From Endozoicomonas sp. OPT23 (GTDB lineage Bacteria > Pseudomonadota > Gammaproteobacteria > Pseudomonadales > Endozoicomonadaceae), in NCBI RefSeq assembly GCF_009653635.1, contig NZ_PPFD01000002.1, positions 744,001-808,000 on the forward strand: a stretch of DNA of 64,000 nt, in the 5' to 3' direction. The position numbers and the translations under genes are program-made. The notes beneath the pieces are model-generated. The model was not told the DNA's origin and made no database searches. It was given only the letters and a program-made list of their open reading frames with translations. Positions 1-8,982 of the stretch are shown here, one piece after another (the stretch's first letter is position 1; each line of letters begins with the position of its first letter).

Positions 1-178
1 TGCTCCTGATGGTTTGGATTGTTAAATTGAAAGTGAGTGCAACTGTTCAGCTAAGGATTGCTCAGCTAACGAGTGAGACCCATTAGCTGCAAAGTTGGCA
101 GAACAATAGTAGACAAGGTTGCAGCTTTTGCTGGAAGAAAATGAAGAAATTCAGGAAATGACTTTAGAAAGGATATGG

Positions 179-204
179 ATGCAGCCAGAATGTTTTGGCT
201 GCAT
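179..204 (-). terminator. Hairpin downstream of argF
   Basis: A perfect 9-bp inverted repeat (ATGCAGCCA / TGGCTGCAT, 8-nt loop) lies 11 bases past the argF stop. On the minus strand it is not followed by a clean U run, so it may end transcription weakly or protect the 3' end of the message. Confidence 0.5.
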
Positions 205-214
205 CTATTAAAAC

Positions 215-1237
215 CTAGATGATGTTCTGTTCGGCTTTATCTCCGAGCGTTGCAACCATTACAGCCTTGATGGTGTGCATACGGTTTTCAGCCTGATCAA
301 AAACCACACTGTGCCTTGATTCGAATACGTCCTCGGTGACCTCAAGACCATTCATGCCGTACTTTTCCGCAACGTCTTTGCCGATGGTGGTGTCATCGTT
401 GTGAAACGCTGGCAGGCAATGCAGGAAGTGAACGTCAGGGTTACCGGTTTTCGCCAGCAGTTCATTGTTAACCTGATAGGGGGTCATCAGGCTGACTCGT
501 TCATCCCAGGCTGCGGCTGGTTCCCCCATGGAAACCCAGACATCGGTGTAGATAAAGTCACAACCGGCTACTGCTTCATCAATATTCTGAGTAGCGGTAA
601 TCTTGGCTCCGGTTTGCTGGGCAATTGTCTGACATTTTTCGATCAGCTCCGGATCTGGTGTGAAACCTTCGGGAGCCGCGACACGAAAATCGATCCCCAT
701 TTTGGCACAACCCACCATCAGGGAGTGAGCAACATTGTTGCGGCCATCACCCATGTAGCAGAGCTTCATCTGGTTCAGGGTTTTACCATTGCCGTATTCG
801 AGCATGGTGAGAAAATCTGCAAGAACCTGAGTAGGGTGCCATTCATCGGTTAAACCGTTCCAGACAGGAACACCTGAAAATTCTGCCAGTTCTTCAACGT
901 GCTGCTGGGAGTGGCCACGAAACTCGATACCGTCGTACATTCTGCCCAGAACTCTGGCTGTGTCTTTCACAGATTCCTTGCTGCCCATCTGTGAACCACC
1001 GGCAATGTATGTGACATTAGCCCCTTGATCGAAACTGGCTACTTCAAAGGCACAGCGGGTTCGAGTCGATGTTTTCTCAAAGATCAGGGCAATGTTTCGC
1101 CCTTTGAGAAACTGTGGCTCTTTTCGCTCTTTTTTCGCAGCTTTAAGTTGCACAGATAGCTCAAGCAGAGCCGCTATTTCAGTGGTGGTAAAGTCCAGCA
1201 GTTTCAGAAAGTGACGTTCTGGCAGTCTGAAATCCAT
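215..1237 (-). CDS. argF: Ornithine carbamoyltransferase
   Basis: This cytoplasmic enzyme joins carbamoyl phosphate to ornithine to give citrulline in arginine biosynthesis. The 340-residue protein has the usual family length. It carries the carbamoyl-phosphate motif STRTR near residues 57-61, the HPTQ motif near 133-136 and the ornithine-loop signature HCLPAFHN near 274-281. A catabolic ArcB role is possible by sequence alone. No arcA or arcC lies beside it, and two AT-rich ArgR-like sites lie upstream, which favours the biosynthetic role. The gene stands alone, convergent with nothing visible and separated from the ankyrin gene by about 150 bases. Nothing is truncated. Confidence 0.93.
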   Translation of the reverse strand: MDFRLPERHFLKLLDFTTTEIAALLELSVQLKAAKKERKEPQFLKGRNIALIFEKTSTRTRCAFEVASFDQGANVTYIAGGSQMGSKESVKDTARVLGRMYDGIEFRGHSQQHVEELAEFSGVPVWNGLTDEWHPTQVLADFLTMLEYGNGKTLNQMKLCYMGDGRNNVAHSLMVGCAKMGIDFRVAAPEGFTPDPELIEKCQTIAQQTGAKITATQNIDEAVAGCDFIYTDVWVSMGEPAAAWDERVSLMTPYQVNNELLAKTGNPDVHFLHCLPAFHNDDTTIGKDVAEKYGMNGLEVTEDVFESRHSVVFDQAENRMHTIKAVMVATLGDKAEQNII

Positions 1238-1307
1238 GGTAGTACTCGCTCAGCTTTGTTATTGCTTTGGGCCGATGATGAAACTCATGGCGACAGTAAG
1301 AGGCAAT

Positions 1308-1367
1308 AATCGAATATTATTCTCAGTCTGTCTATATGTTTTGCTAAAAATTAGCATAAATATTCAT
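1308..1367 (-). promoter_or_regulatory. Possible ArgR operator region of argF
   Basis: Two AT-rich imperfect palindromes resemble the ARG box (TGAAT-N4-ATTCA). One is GAATATTATTC at 1312-1322, with a spacer one base short. The other reads ATGAATATTTATGCTA on the minus strand at 1352-1367. They lie about 75-130 bases upstream of the argF start. The match is partial, so the call is tentative. Confidence 0.3.
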
Positions 1368-1384
1368 GTATTTTGAGTATTTAG

Positions 1385-2767
1385 CTAAATAGGGGGCTTT
1401 ATATGGTTATAGATTTGTTGAACAGGAAAGGCTAGTAAAAACGCAGCAGTCACTATGGGAGCAACAATAATGACGACAGGTTTAAGCCAGCCCATCATTG
1501 CATAATATGATTGAACCAGTAAATGAAGGCCGACGTTTGAAGCATGCTGCCATTCTCCCTCAAAAATCAGGCCAGAGATTCCATTGAGATACCCTCCTGT
1601 TAACAGGACAAAAAAATCATAATGCTCTAATTCCAGTGCCCGGGTTGTACAGGAATAGTCATCACTGTTTATCGTGGCCCCAGCACTTAATAATTGCTGC
1701 CCTGCTTCCAGGTTGTTTTCCTGAATAGCCACAGATAATGCTGTTATGAGTATTATGGATGATGAATCTTTCAGGTTAACTTTTCGCTCCAGAGTTGCAT
1801 CGATATCAGCATGGGCTGCCACCAGAGAAGTAATGATCTTTGGTTGTGATTGCAGAACTGCTGCCATCAATGCAGTCTGGCCATCCGCGTCGGTGATGTT
1901 GGGATCAGAGCCAGCAGATAAAAGTCTTTCAACAGCATGGGGCTGCTCACTGTAGATAACCAGATGCAGGAGAGGGACCTGCAGACTCTCAATGATTTGG
2001 TTCGGATCAGCTCCAGCCTTTATCAGTCGGTCGAAGTACTGTTGCTTTGCGTAGAAGCTGGCTAATGCCAAGGAGGTGATGTTCTGCGTATTGGAAACAG
2101 AGACTTCCTGATTAAAAATGGGCTGCCTTTTGGTTTTGCTGAATCGCTTTATATAAGTCAGTAATCGATTAAATGATTCAAACTGGTTGTATCGGATGGC
2201 AAGAAATAAGGCATTCTCATTTTTTGACGTTACTTTTTGAAAAATGGCGTTATTTTCTAGCAGCAGGCTGGCCAGAGCAGGGTAACCATGGTTAATTGCC
2301 AGATGTAATGGTGTGTACAATACTCGCTTGTTTTGGTGGTTTATATTGGCACTGTTGACTAATAGTGTTTTGCAACCTTCAGTATTGTTCACCATCACTG
2401 AATGATGAAGAGCGGTATTGCCCAAAGAGTCTGTAGAGTCGACACTGGCACCCAGCTCCAGAAAGCGGCTCAATTGCTCATTACATTGAAAGTGGGCAGC
2501 AAGGATAATTGCCGTTTCTCCTCGGCCGTTGATAGATTTATCAATCTCGTCGGGGTTCTCTTCTAAATAAAGCCGATAATTTTCGCCGCAGATATAGCTT
2601 ATGAGCTGGTCATCGTAGGTCAGAGTCAGGTTAAGTAACGATTCGGGGGCTATTACTTTATGACCCTCCTCAGCAGGAGCCGAAGCAGAAATGCTCTTAC
2701 TGATAAAAAACAGGAAGAGTGCTCTGCTTGAAAATAAGAAGAGGTACTTTGGAAAGAGTTTAAACAC
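1385..2767 (-). CDS. Exported ankyrin-repeat protein with C-terminal membrane helix
   Basis: The 460-residue protein starts with a hydrophobic signal-like segment (about residues 1-30, ending ASA). About eight ankyrin-type repeats follow between roughly residues 75 and 390. Good matches to the repeat core include NTALHHSVMVN, TPLHLAINHGY and QTALMAAVLQS. A strongly hydrophobic helix (VVIIVAPIVTAAFLLAF) lies near residues 432-448, just before the C-terminus. The ankyrin repeats would bind partner proteins. The predicted layout places them in the periplasm or outside the inner membrane, tethered by the tail helix. No enzymatic domain is visible. The gene is not in an obvious operon; avtA lies upstream on the same strand after a 122-base gap. 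The specific role is unknown. Confidence 0.8.
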   Translation of the reverse strand: MFKLFPKYLFLFSSRALFLFFISKSISASAPAEEGHKVIAPESLLNLTLTYDDQLISYICGENYRLYLEENPDEIDKSINGRGETAIILAAHFQCNEQLSRFLELGASVDSTDSLGNTALHHSVMVNNTEGCKTLLVNSANINHQNKRVLYTPLHLAINHGYPALASLLLENNAIFQKVTSKNENALFLAIRYNQFESFNRLLTYIKRFSKTKRQPIFNQEVSVSNTQNITSLALASFYAKQQYFDRLIKAGADPNQIIESLQVPLLHLVIYSEQPHAVERLLSAGSDPNITDADGQTALMAAVLQSQPKIITSLVAAHADIDATLERKVNLKDSSSIILITALSVAIQENNLEAGQQLLSAGATINSDDYSCTTRALELEHYDFFVLLTGGYLNGISGLIFEGEWQHASNVGLHLLVQSYYAMMGWLKPVVIIVAPIVTAAFLLAFPVQQIYNHIKPPI

Positions 2768-2889
2768 AGTACATCTGCTTTGGCCAAAGCAATTGACTAT
2801 AGACGACTTAGCAGGAAGCGCTTGGTAGCATATTCAAGGGTAAGCGAGCCAGGGATATCACTCCCAAGCTCTTTTCGAAAGAATGTGCT

Positions 2890-4146
2890 TTAGCCTTGCT
2901 GATAAGCCTTTCGAACTTCGTCGGCAATGATGCTGATACCCTGATCAACGGTTATATGGTCGCGGGTGAAGGTCATTCTCAGGCACTCATGTTTGTGGCG
3001 CCAGTCATCAGCAATCCCCGGGAAAAAGTAATGGCCAGAGACAACCAGTACATTACGTTTTTTCAGACGCTCATAAAGTTCCTGACTGGAGATAGGCAGA
3101 CCCTTAAACCAGAGCCAGAGGAACATGGCGCCTTCCGGCTTATGCACCTGCCATGGCAAGCCAGCCATATGTTTCTTCAGAGAGCTAACTGCAAACTGAG
3201 CCTGGTTTTCATAGTAAGGACGAATCACGTTGCGACTCAAGTCAACAATGCTGTCGTCTTTAATCATATCCAGAGCAATCAGGCTACCGAAGCTGTTTGG
3301 TGCCAAATTCATAATCGCATTAATACCTGACAGGGCTTTAATCACCTGCTCATTAGCAATCACGATACCAGTACGTGCCGCAGGCAGACCCAGTTTGGAA
3401 AGGCTCAGGCAGAGAATGGTATTTTCATTCCATTCCGGGTTGGCATCGGTATAAATCAGGTTCGGGAATGGCGTGCCATAAGCTCCATCGATAATCAGAG
3501 GAATATCGTTGGCCCTGGCCATTTCATCCAGTCGACTGACTTCTTCATCGGTCAGAACATTACCGGTTGGGTTGGTGGGGCGGGAAGCACAGATAGCACC
3601 GGTACGTTCGTCGACTTTAAGAGCGTTAAAGTCAACACGGTACTTGAACATATGGTCATTGATTTGCTCGATTTCAGGCTTGTTCGCCAGAAAGAAATCG
3701 TTACTCAAACCCGCATCGGCATAACCAATATATTCCGGTGCCAGTGGCAGCTGAATACGTTTATGTGAGCCGTCGTCATAATCTCCGGCAAACATATTGA
3801 ACAGCATAAAGAAAGCCGCCTGGCTGCCATTGGTTAATGCAATATTATCTGCGGTCAGTTTCCAGCCGTACTGGCGATTCAAAAAAGCAGCCAGCTCGGT
3901 AACAAATTCTTTCTCACCTTGGGGTGGGTCATAGGTGCCGGTCAAACGGGTAAACTCGGCCTGACTGTCCAGGATTTTCTGCAGTCGCTGGCGAAATACG
4001 TCTTCCACTTCAGGGATATGAGCGGGATTGCCACCGCCCATCATTATCATATCCTGTCCACCGGCCAGCGCATGACCAAGATCGTCCATGAGCTGAAGAA
4101 TGCCGGAGTGACTGGTGAATTTTGTACCAAACGTGGAAAGCTTCAT
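2890..4146 (-). CDS. avtA: Valine-pyruvate aminotransferase (AvtA-like)
   Basis: This PLP-dependent fold-type I aminotransferase interconverts valine and pyruvate with 2-ketoisovalerate and alanine. The 418-residue length matches AvtA, and the N-terminus (KFTSHSGILQLMDDLGHALA, then MGGGNPAHIPE) is the characteristic AvtA opening. The PLP lysine lies in SLSKLGLPAARTG near residue 250, and the Asn and Asp/Tyr contacts sit in RPTNPTGN and IIDGAYG. It is cytoplasmic and apparently monocistronic. A hairpin lies just upstream at 4192-4248. A generic aspartate-family aminotransferase is the alternative, but the N-terminal match to AvtA is strong. Confidence 0.88.
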   Translation of the reverse strand: MKLSTFGTKFTSHSGILQLMDDLGHALAGGQDMIMMGGGNPAHIPEVEDVFRQRLQKILDSQAEFTRLTGTYDPPQGEKEFVTELAAFLNRQYGWKLTADNIALTNGSQAAFFMLFNMFAGDYDDGSHKRIQLPLAPEYIGYADAGLSNDFFLANKPEIEQINDHMFKYRVDFNALKVDERTGAICASRPTNPTGNVLTDEEVSRLDEMARANDIPLIIDGAYGTPFPNLIYTDANPEWNENTILCLSLSKLGLPAARTGIVIANEQVIKALSGINAIMNLAPNSFGSLIALDMIKDDSIVDLSRNVIRPYYENQAQFAVSSLKKHMAGLPWQVHKPEGAMFLWLWFKGLPISSQELYERLKKRNVLVVSGHYFFPGIADDWRHKHECLRMTFTRDHITVDQGISIIADEVRKAYQQG

Positions 4147-4191
4147 GCCTGCCTCAAATTATCATTATGATCGCTGATAAACATCTGCCAT

Positions 4192-4249
4192 AAAAGCACC
4201 GATCGAGCTTTCCAAAGACCTCGTGAGTCTCGGAAAGATGGTGCTTTTT
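4192..4249. terminator. Bidirectional-looking terminator hairpin
   Basis: AAAAGCACC (4192-4200) pairs with GGTGCTTTT (4240-4248), and an inner CTTTCC/GGAAAG stem lies inside. The plus strand continues in T residues. The hairpin most likely separates the BMP-family gene from avtA, both on the minus strand. Confidence 0.6.
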
Positions 4250-4348
4250 GTTTATGGCTGACTGGCCAGTTTAACCGACAATGGTCTGGCTTGCATAAAG
4301 TTTGGGACTACATTTTTTATAGGGAACGGGTTTTATAGGGGGCGGGCT

Positions 4349-5350
4349 TTATACAGAACAAGAGCGATTCTTGCTGTAATCATGCACCTGGATTTTACCT
4401 TCCTTGATCGCCTGCTCAATTTCCTGAAGTGTTTTGCGATATTTCTTCGGCAGTATAGGTTGATTATCAGCACCTCTGACCCAGCCAATACCACCGTTTT
4501 TCAGATTCATAATAGTAGTGCCTGACTGCCAGTAGCCGTTCATGGCATTGACCCAGACGTCATAAACGGCGATGCCTGCATGTTTTAACATGGCAGTGAG
4601 TATCAGCTCGCCATCAATCCAGTTCTGGTTTGAGTCAGCGCCAATGGCATGAATACCTTTGAAATGAGCTGCGGAAAAAACACCAATGGCGCTGCGCCCT
4701 GAAGCGGTATAAATAACGTCAGCTCCACGTTTGATCTGTTTAGTGGCCAGCTGTCTGCCTTTCTCTGGCTCGTTAAAGGCAGCAGCCTCTGTACCAATCA
4801 TGGATTTGAGGACTTTGATATCATTTTTTATAGCATTGGCACCTTGTTGGTAACCACACTCAAACCGTTTGATCGGCGGTGTTGGCATACCACCAATAAA
4901 ACCAATGGTGTCAGTTTCAGTCAGCATGGCAGCAAGAGCGCCGACGAGGTAAGAGCCTTCCTGTTCGGCAAAGACTAAAGATCGAACATTGGGCTTATCG
5001 ACGCTCTGATCAATGGTGATAAAGAACGCATCAGGGTAATCATCAGCAATCTCCTCAACCAGCAGAGCTGTGCGGTAGCCCACGGTAACGATAGGGCCGT
5101 AGCCTTTGGCGGCCAGACTTTCCAAACCTGCTTTCAGAGCGTATCTGAGTTGAGGTTCCTGTTGTTCCACTGCAATATCAAAATCTGCCTGAAAACGTCT
5201 GACGCCGTTGAGATAAACATCCTCACTGAAGGTACGGTCAAATTTACCGTTGATGTCATAAACGACAGCGGGTTTAAAAGTAAAGGCGTTGGCATTGAGG
5301 ACGAATACTGAAATTAAAACCAGAAAAAGACGCACCATTCCTATGCGCAT
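4349..5350 (-). CDS. BMP family (Med/PnrA-like) substrate-binding protein
   Basis: The 333-residue protein has a signal peptide (about residues 1-22, ending NANA) and then a BMP-type periplasmic binding fold. Recognisable family segments are VVYDINGKFDRTFSEDVYLNGV near residue 29, VTVGYRTALLVEEIADDYPD near 88, the GSYLVGALAAMLT segment near 132 and IGADSNQNW near 237. Family members bind nucleosides or related ligands for ABC import. The signal peptide has no lipobox cysteine, so the mature protein should be soluble in the periplasm. No ABC permease or ATPase gene adjoins it, so its partner transporter must be elsewhere or it acts as a sensor. The ligand cannot be read from the sequence. Confidence 0.82.
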   Translation of the reverse strand: MRIGMVRLFLVLISVFVLNANAFTFKPAVVYDINGKFDRTFSEDVYLNGVRRFQADFDIAVEQQEPQLRYALKAGLESLAAKGYGPIVTVGYRTALLVEEIADDYPDAFFITIDQSVDKPNVRSLVFAEQEGSYLVGALAAMLTETDTIGFIGGMPTPPIKRFECGYQQGANAIKNDIKVLKSMIGTEAAAFNEPEKGRQLATKQIKRGADVIYTASGRSAIGVFSAAHFKGIHAIGADSNQNWIDGELILTAMLKHAGIAVYDVWVNAMNGYWQSGTTIMNLKNGGIGWVRGADNQPILPKKYRKTLQEIEQAIKEGKIQVHDYSKNRSCSV

Positions 5351-5781
5351 GGCGATTCTCCGAATTATTTTTGTGTTATTTAATACACAGTTGCTACGAC
5401 TTGGCCTGCTGCATATCTTTGAACAGGTCGTGTGATTATTGTTATCGGAAAGTGAAAACCGGTGATGGTTTCTCAGTCAGCTGAATTATCCAATGGGCCT
5501 AGAGTAACAAGGGATAAGGTCTTCGTCTTGATATGATATTCCACTAGTTTATTTCGTATGTTCCGTTTTAATCAGGAGTTAACAGAAAATAGGCGTTCTT
5601 GCGTTAACTTGTGTTTTATACCAGTGAAGTAGTCTGTTCTATTTGGTAATGAAGTCTTAAAACAGCTGCATGGATACAATATTCCAGCAAAATTTATTGT
5701 ATTGACTAATCTGTTGTTTCAGTGAAAAACCTATTAATAAATTTCTGTGGATAACTCCACTTCAGCTGGATCAGGGCAGTA
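5351..5781. other. Intergenic region between divergent genes
   Basis: This 431-base AT-rich stretch separates the divergent BMP-protein and NagA-like genes. It holds a pair of GTTAAC palindromes around 5578-5605, but no credible ORF and no promoter I could place with confidence. Promoters for both genes should lie here. Confidence 0.4.
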
Positions 5782-7323
5782 ATGAAAAGCTGTTTAAAAA
5801 GAATACGTATTTATTTAATCCTGCTGTGCTCAGTTTTACCTGCTTCGCGGCTCTGTGCCAGTAGCCTGCTGGATTTATACATGGGCGTTGACCTGATCGG
5901 GCAACTGTCCTTGAAAGGAACCTATCTTTCTATCAACCCAAAGCCTCCGTTTTATATGCTACCGGAGTTGAGTTTGGAAGACAGGGTAAGGTTAGTGGAA
6001 TCACTAAAACCTCGGCAGTACAGCAGGCCAGAGCCGCCACAACCAGACAGAGTTAATGGTGCTGAGGATCAGAGCCTCGAACAAGCGGCTATAAAGGTTA
6101 ATGATGTAGAGAGAAAACAACAAAATTCCCGCCTGTTAATACGAGGTATGAAGGTTCTTTCCGGAGAGACAATGACTGATGACTACACGGTTATTGTTGA
6201 AAATGGTGTGATCAGTCAGGTCGTAGCCACGGCAGCGGTAAATAAACAGGAAGGAGATGAAGAACACGATTATCACGCTGTAGGTGGAATAGTTCTTCCC
6301 GGCTTTATTGATCTGCTATTACATGGTGCAGCAGGAGTTGATGTTATGGAGGGTAAGGCTGCTGTTTTGACCATAGCAAACAGGCTGGTGGAAGAAGGTA
6401 CCACAGCATTTCTGGCTGGAACCATGACACAAAGCCCTGAGCTGACTTTAGCTGCGATCAAGGGAGTACAGGCAGCAATGAAACAGCAGGCATCTGCAGG
6501 GATAGAGGGCTCTGAAATATTGGGAGTTCATGCCGAAGGGCCTTTTTTCTCGCCCCATAAAATGGGCTGCCATCTTCCTTCCTGTCAAAGAGTACCGGAT
6601 CTTTTAGAAGTTGAAACCTGGCAGCAGGAAGCAGACGGTATTGTTAGAGTTATTACTCTGGCTCCCGAACTGCCGGAGGCTGAGGAGTTTATCGCGGTAT
6701 GTAAAAGTGCAGATATTATTCTATCCATTGGGCATACATCCTGTGACGGCAATGAAGCCTTTGATTACATCGGAAGGGGAATTGGTCTGGCTACACACCT
6801 GTTCAATGCCATGCCTGACGGTGGGCATTCGCCCGGCACTGCAGGTTGTGCAATGGGTATTTTGAGAACCGGAATACCTTACACCTTGATCGCAGATAAA
6901 CATCATCTGGACAGCTCGATAATATACGGCCTGACAGAATGGCGTTCATTTACTCAAAGAGCCATTCTTATCAGCGATGGAATCAGTGCCAAGTACGTTG
7001 GTGAAGGCGAGTTCGAATTGGGTGGTCAGGAGATTGTTGTTGAAGGTGATAAGGCAAAATTGAAAGGGAAGAGCAATCTGGCTGGCAGTTTGTTGAAAAT
7101 GAATGAAGCGGTCAGAAATATAATTGAATTCAGTGCTGGACAGCTAACACTGGCAGAAGCTGCCCTGCTGGCAAGCCGTAACCCGGCCAAGGTGTTGAAG
7201 CTGGACCATGTTAAAGGTTTGATAAAAGCAAACATGCATGCTGATCTTGTGATTCTTGATGAAAATTATGATGTGCTGGCGACCTATCGTTTCGGGCAAA
7301 AAGTTTTTCCATCAGGCGGCTAA
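5782..7323 (+). CDS. NagA-like N-acetylglucosamine-6-phosphate deacetylase with signal peptide
   Basis: The 513-residue protein carries a NagA-type amidohydrolase domain from about residue 117 to the end. Metal and catalytic landmarks are all present: Glu252 in HAEGPF, His318 in SIGHT, His339 in THLFNAM, the substrate-loop His374/His375 in IADKHH and the catalytic Asp399 in ISDG. The first metal motif reads DLLLHG rather than HxH, so one of its two histidines is missing; E. coli NagA is a one-metal enzyme that likewise lacks HxH. NagA is normally about 380 residues and cytoplasmic. Here a hydrophobic signal peptide (residues 1-26, ending CAS) and about 90 extra residues precede it. It stands alone, without nagB or a PTS gene. 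True substrate and location are uncertain. Confidence 0.8.
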   Translation: MKSCLKRIRIYLILLCSVLPASRLCASSLLDLYMGVDLIGQLSLKGTYLSINPKPPFYMLPELSLEDRVRLVESLKPRQYSRPEPPQPDRVNGAEDQSLEQAAIKVNDVERKQQNSRLLIRGMKVLSGETMTDDYTVIVENGVISQVVATAAVNKQEGDEEHDYHAVGGIVLPGFIDLLLHGAAGVDVMEGKAAVLTIANRLVEEGTTAFLAGTMTQSPELTLAAIKGVQAAMKQQASAGIEGSEILGVHAEGPFFSPHKMGCHLPSCQRVPDLLEVETWQQEADGIVRVITLAPELPEAEEFIAVCKSADIILSIGHTSCDGNEAFDYIGRGIGLATHLFNAMPDGGHSPGTAGCAMGILRTGIPYTLIADKHHLDSSIIYGLTEWRSFTQRAILISDGISAKYVGEGEFELGGQEIVVEGDKAKLKGKSNLAGSLLKMNEAVRNIIEFSAGQLTLAEAALLASRNPAKVLKLDHVKGLIKANMHADLVILDENYDVLATYRFGQKVFPSGG

Positions 7324-7486
7324 TAAAACCAGACTTGTCTGTTTTTACTTTAAATATTCACTATCAGCCCGAATCAATGTTTATCACCTTAATCATGCTT
7401 GTTAACTTCAGTAAGATGTCTGACGACTTGTTGTTATCCATTGTTTAGCTTTCTAAACAGCCTTATAGATAAAGTCGGAAGCCATT

Positions 7487-8038
7487 ATGCTTAAGAAGAC
7501 CTCTGCTGTTCTTGCCCTGTCCCTGCTGTCCGGATTCACCAGTGCTCTGGAGATTGAAGTCGGTGCCACTCTGCCTGCAGTCAAAGTAACCGATGGTGGT
7601 GAAATGGTTGTGGTTAAAGATTCTGTTGAATATCAAAGCTGGAGCAGCGATACCGGCGCAGGCAAGGTTCGACTGATTAACGCTATTGCCGGCCGTGGTG
7701 AAGCGTCTGAAATGACCACTCCGGTTATGTCTTCCCTGACTGACGCGGGTCTTCCAGCAGAACAGTTCCAGACCGTCACCCTGATTAACAAGGACGATGC
7801 CATGTTTGGTACCGGCGGTTTCGTTCAATCAGCGTCTGAAGAAAACAAACTGAAAAGCCCTGAAGCGACCATTATTCTGGATGAAGAAGGCACAGTGCAT
7901 GAAGCCTGGGATCTGCAAAGCAAGAGTGGAGCCATTATCGTAGTAGGCAAGGACAATAAAGTACTTTATGTAAAAGAAGGTGCCATGTCTGAAGCTGATG
8001 CGAAAGAAGTGATGACGACTATCAAGGCAAACATCTAA
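7487..8038 (+). CDS. ytfJ: YtfJ family periplasmic protein
   Basis: The 183-residue protein has a short signal peptide (about residues 1-20, ending TSA) and matches the YtfJ family over its length. Landmarks are the VTDGGEMVV opening, GKVRLINAIAGRGEAS near residue 62, TVTLINKDDAMFGTGGFV near 97 and the closing IIVVGKDNKVLYVKEGAMS segment. The fold is thioredoxin-like, but no CxxC is present, so disulfide chemistry is not expected. The family's function is unknown; members are periplasmic. It is preceded by a 160-base gap and followed by a strong palindrome at 8048-8076. Confidence 0.87.
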   Translation: MLKKTSAVLALSLLSGFTSALEIEVGATLPAVKVTDGGEMVVVKDSVEYQSWSSDTGAGKVRLINAIAGRGEASEMTTPVMSSLTDAGLPAEQFQTVTLINKDDAMFGTGGFVQSASEENKLKSPEATIILDEEGTVHEAWDLQSKSGAIIVVGKDNKVLYVKEGAMSEADAKEVMTTIKANI

Positions 8039-8047
8039 TCGCGTGTT

Positions 8048-8076
8048 CTAAGAGGCTGTTTAAAACAGCCTCTTAG
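8048..8076. terminator. 14-bp perfect hairpin after ytfJ
   Basis: CTAAGAGGCTGTTT (8048-8061) is exactly complementary to 8063-8076. It lies between the convergent ytfJ and the small exported protein gene. No U tract follows on either strand, so a terminator role is likely by position but not proven. Confidence 0.5.
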
Positions 8077-8102
8077 CGTCAGGGGCGAACCAGATCCTGA
8101 TA

Positions 8103-8504
8103 TTATTTCACCATGCCAATAAACTGCAGCACCGAACCGTCCGGATGATGAACATACTGCAGTCCTGTAAAACCCTGAGTTTGAAATGAGTTCTCCAGTC
8201 GCACCTGCATGGAATAGCGTGCTTTGGTAATCAATTGTCCATTCTGCTTGTTGAAGAAGTGTACTTCCAGACCGTGAACCGTTTGTTTGACGGCAACCCT
8301 GAAAGTAGGAAAATCATTCACTTCCCTGGCCGCTGTCGATGACTGACCGTAGTCCAGTTGTATGGGCAGAGTCACCGCCTTCCCCATAGCTTTTTCATTA
8401 ACCTGAAAATAGAAATTCAGTGCAGCGTCCTGTGACATGGCCATCGCAGCTGATGAAATCATCCAGCAAAGAACCACTGTCAGAATTCCAAATCCCCTTT
8501 TCAT
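8103..8504 (-). CDS. Small exported protein of unknown function
   Basis: From the ATG at 8504 the protein has 133 residues and begins MKRGFGILTV, with a signal peptide ending in AAMAMS (about residue 24). A GGAAA ribosome-binding sequence precedes this start. An earlier in-frame ATG at 8525 would add seven residues before the signal peptide and is less likely. The mature part is rich in beta-type segments (FPTFRVAVKQTVHGLEVHFF, ARYSMQVRLENSF) and has no cysteine. I do not recognise the family. It is convergent with ytfJ and divergent from trpR. Confidence 0.65.
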   Translation of the reverse strand: MKRGFGILTVVLCWMISSAAMAMSQDAALNFYFQVNEKAMGKAVTLPIQLDYGQSSTAAREVNDFPTFRVAVKQTVHGLEVHFFNKQNGQLITKARYSMQVRLENSFQTQGFTGLQYVHHPDGSVLQFIGMVK

Positions 8505-8693
8505 GGTCGTTTCCATTTGTTGCAAGTCTCTGCCTATGTTCTCGACCAGACCTGAAAAAACATGACGTAGACCCTCTCCATGACAAAGTTGCAGATGCTT
8601 CGATTGTTAATGATTAGGTGCTTTTGCCTATGTCTGCATGCGGTGTACTGCTGTACTGTTGCACCATTACAGTTTAAGAGTGTTTTTTTGATT

Positions 8694-8966
8694 ATGAATG
8701 TCGAGCAGTGGCTGAAGGTGGTTGACCTTCTTCAGGAGCAGGAAGATGTAGCTGCACTGCGTAGGATTTTAGCGGTACTGCTAACCCCCGAGGAGCAGGA
8801 TGCCATTGCATCAAGGCTTTCCATTATGAGAGCACTGCTGGCCGGCAATATGTCCCAGAGGGAAATAGCTGCCGATCAGGGCGTCAGTATTGCCAAAGTG
8901 ACCCGCTGTTCAAACTATCTGAAAAGACTCAGCGAAGAAGAAAAAATGCTGGTTATCAACCAGTAA
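8694..8966 (+). CDS. trpR: Trp repressor (TrpR)
   Basis: This tryptophan-responsive DNA-binding repressor normally controls tryptophan biosynthesis and uptake genes. The 90-residue protein starting MNVEQWLKVVDLL matches TrpR from its first helix. LLTPEEQDAIASRLSIMRALL, then the helix-turn-helix MSQREIAADQGVSIAKVTRCSN, aligns with the E. coli [22 protein letters not shown] region. An upstream in-frame ATG at 8580 would add a hydrophobic Cys-rich leader with no counterpart in TrpR, so I chose 8694. The next gene is the tryptophan permease mtr, about 65 bases downstream, so the pair is probably co-transcribed and TrpR is likely to regulate it. Confidence 0.88.
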   Translation: MNVEQWLKVVDLLQEQEDVAALRRILAVLLTPEEQDAIASRLSIMRALLAGNMSQREIAADQGVSIAKVTRCSNYLKRLSEEEKMLVINQ

Positions 8967-8982
8967 TAAATGAAAGACGCGC

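Noticed and set aside
1-178. Possible end of a Cys-rich protein on the plus strand (reads ECNCSAKDCSANE before a stop near 73-75)
   Set aside because: An in-frame stop lies at 23-25, so only a 15-codon fragment without a start remains; no support for a gene.
8641-8675. TrpR operator upstream of trpR (repeat of TGTACTGC)
   Set aside because: The sequence is a direct repeat and lacks the CTAG-centred half-sites of the known Trp operator, so autoregulation could not be supported.
8580-8693. Longer TrpR start giving a 38-residue hydrophobic leader
   Set aside because: TrpR is cytoplasmic and the leader has no counterpart in the family; the ATG at 8694 begins exactly at the conserved part.
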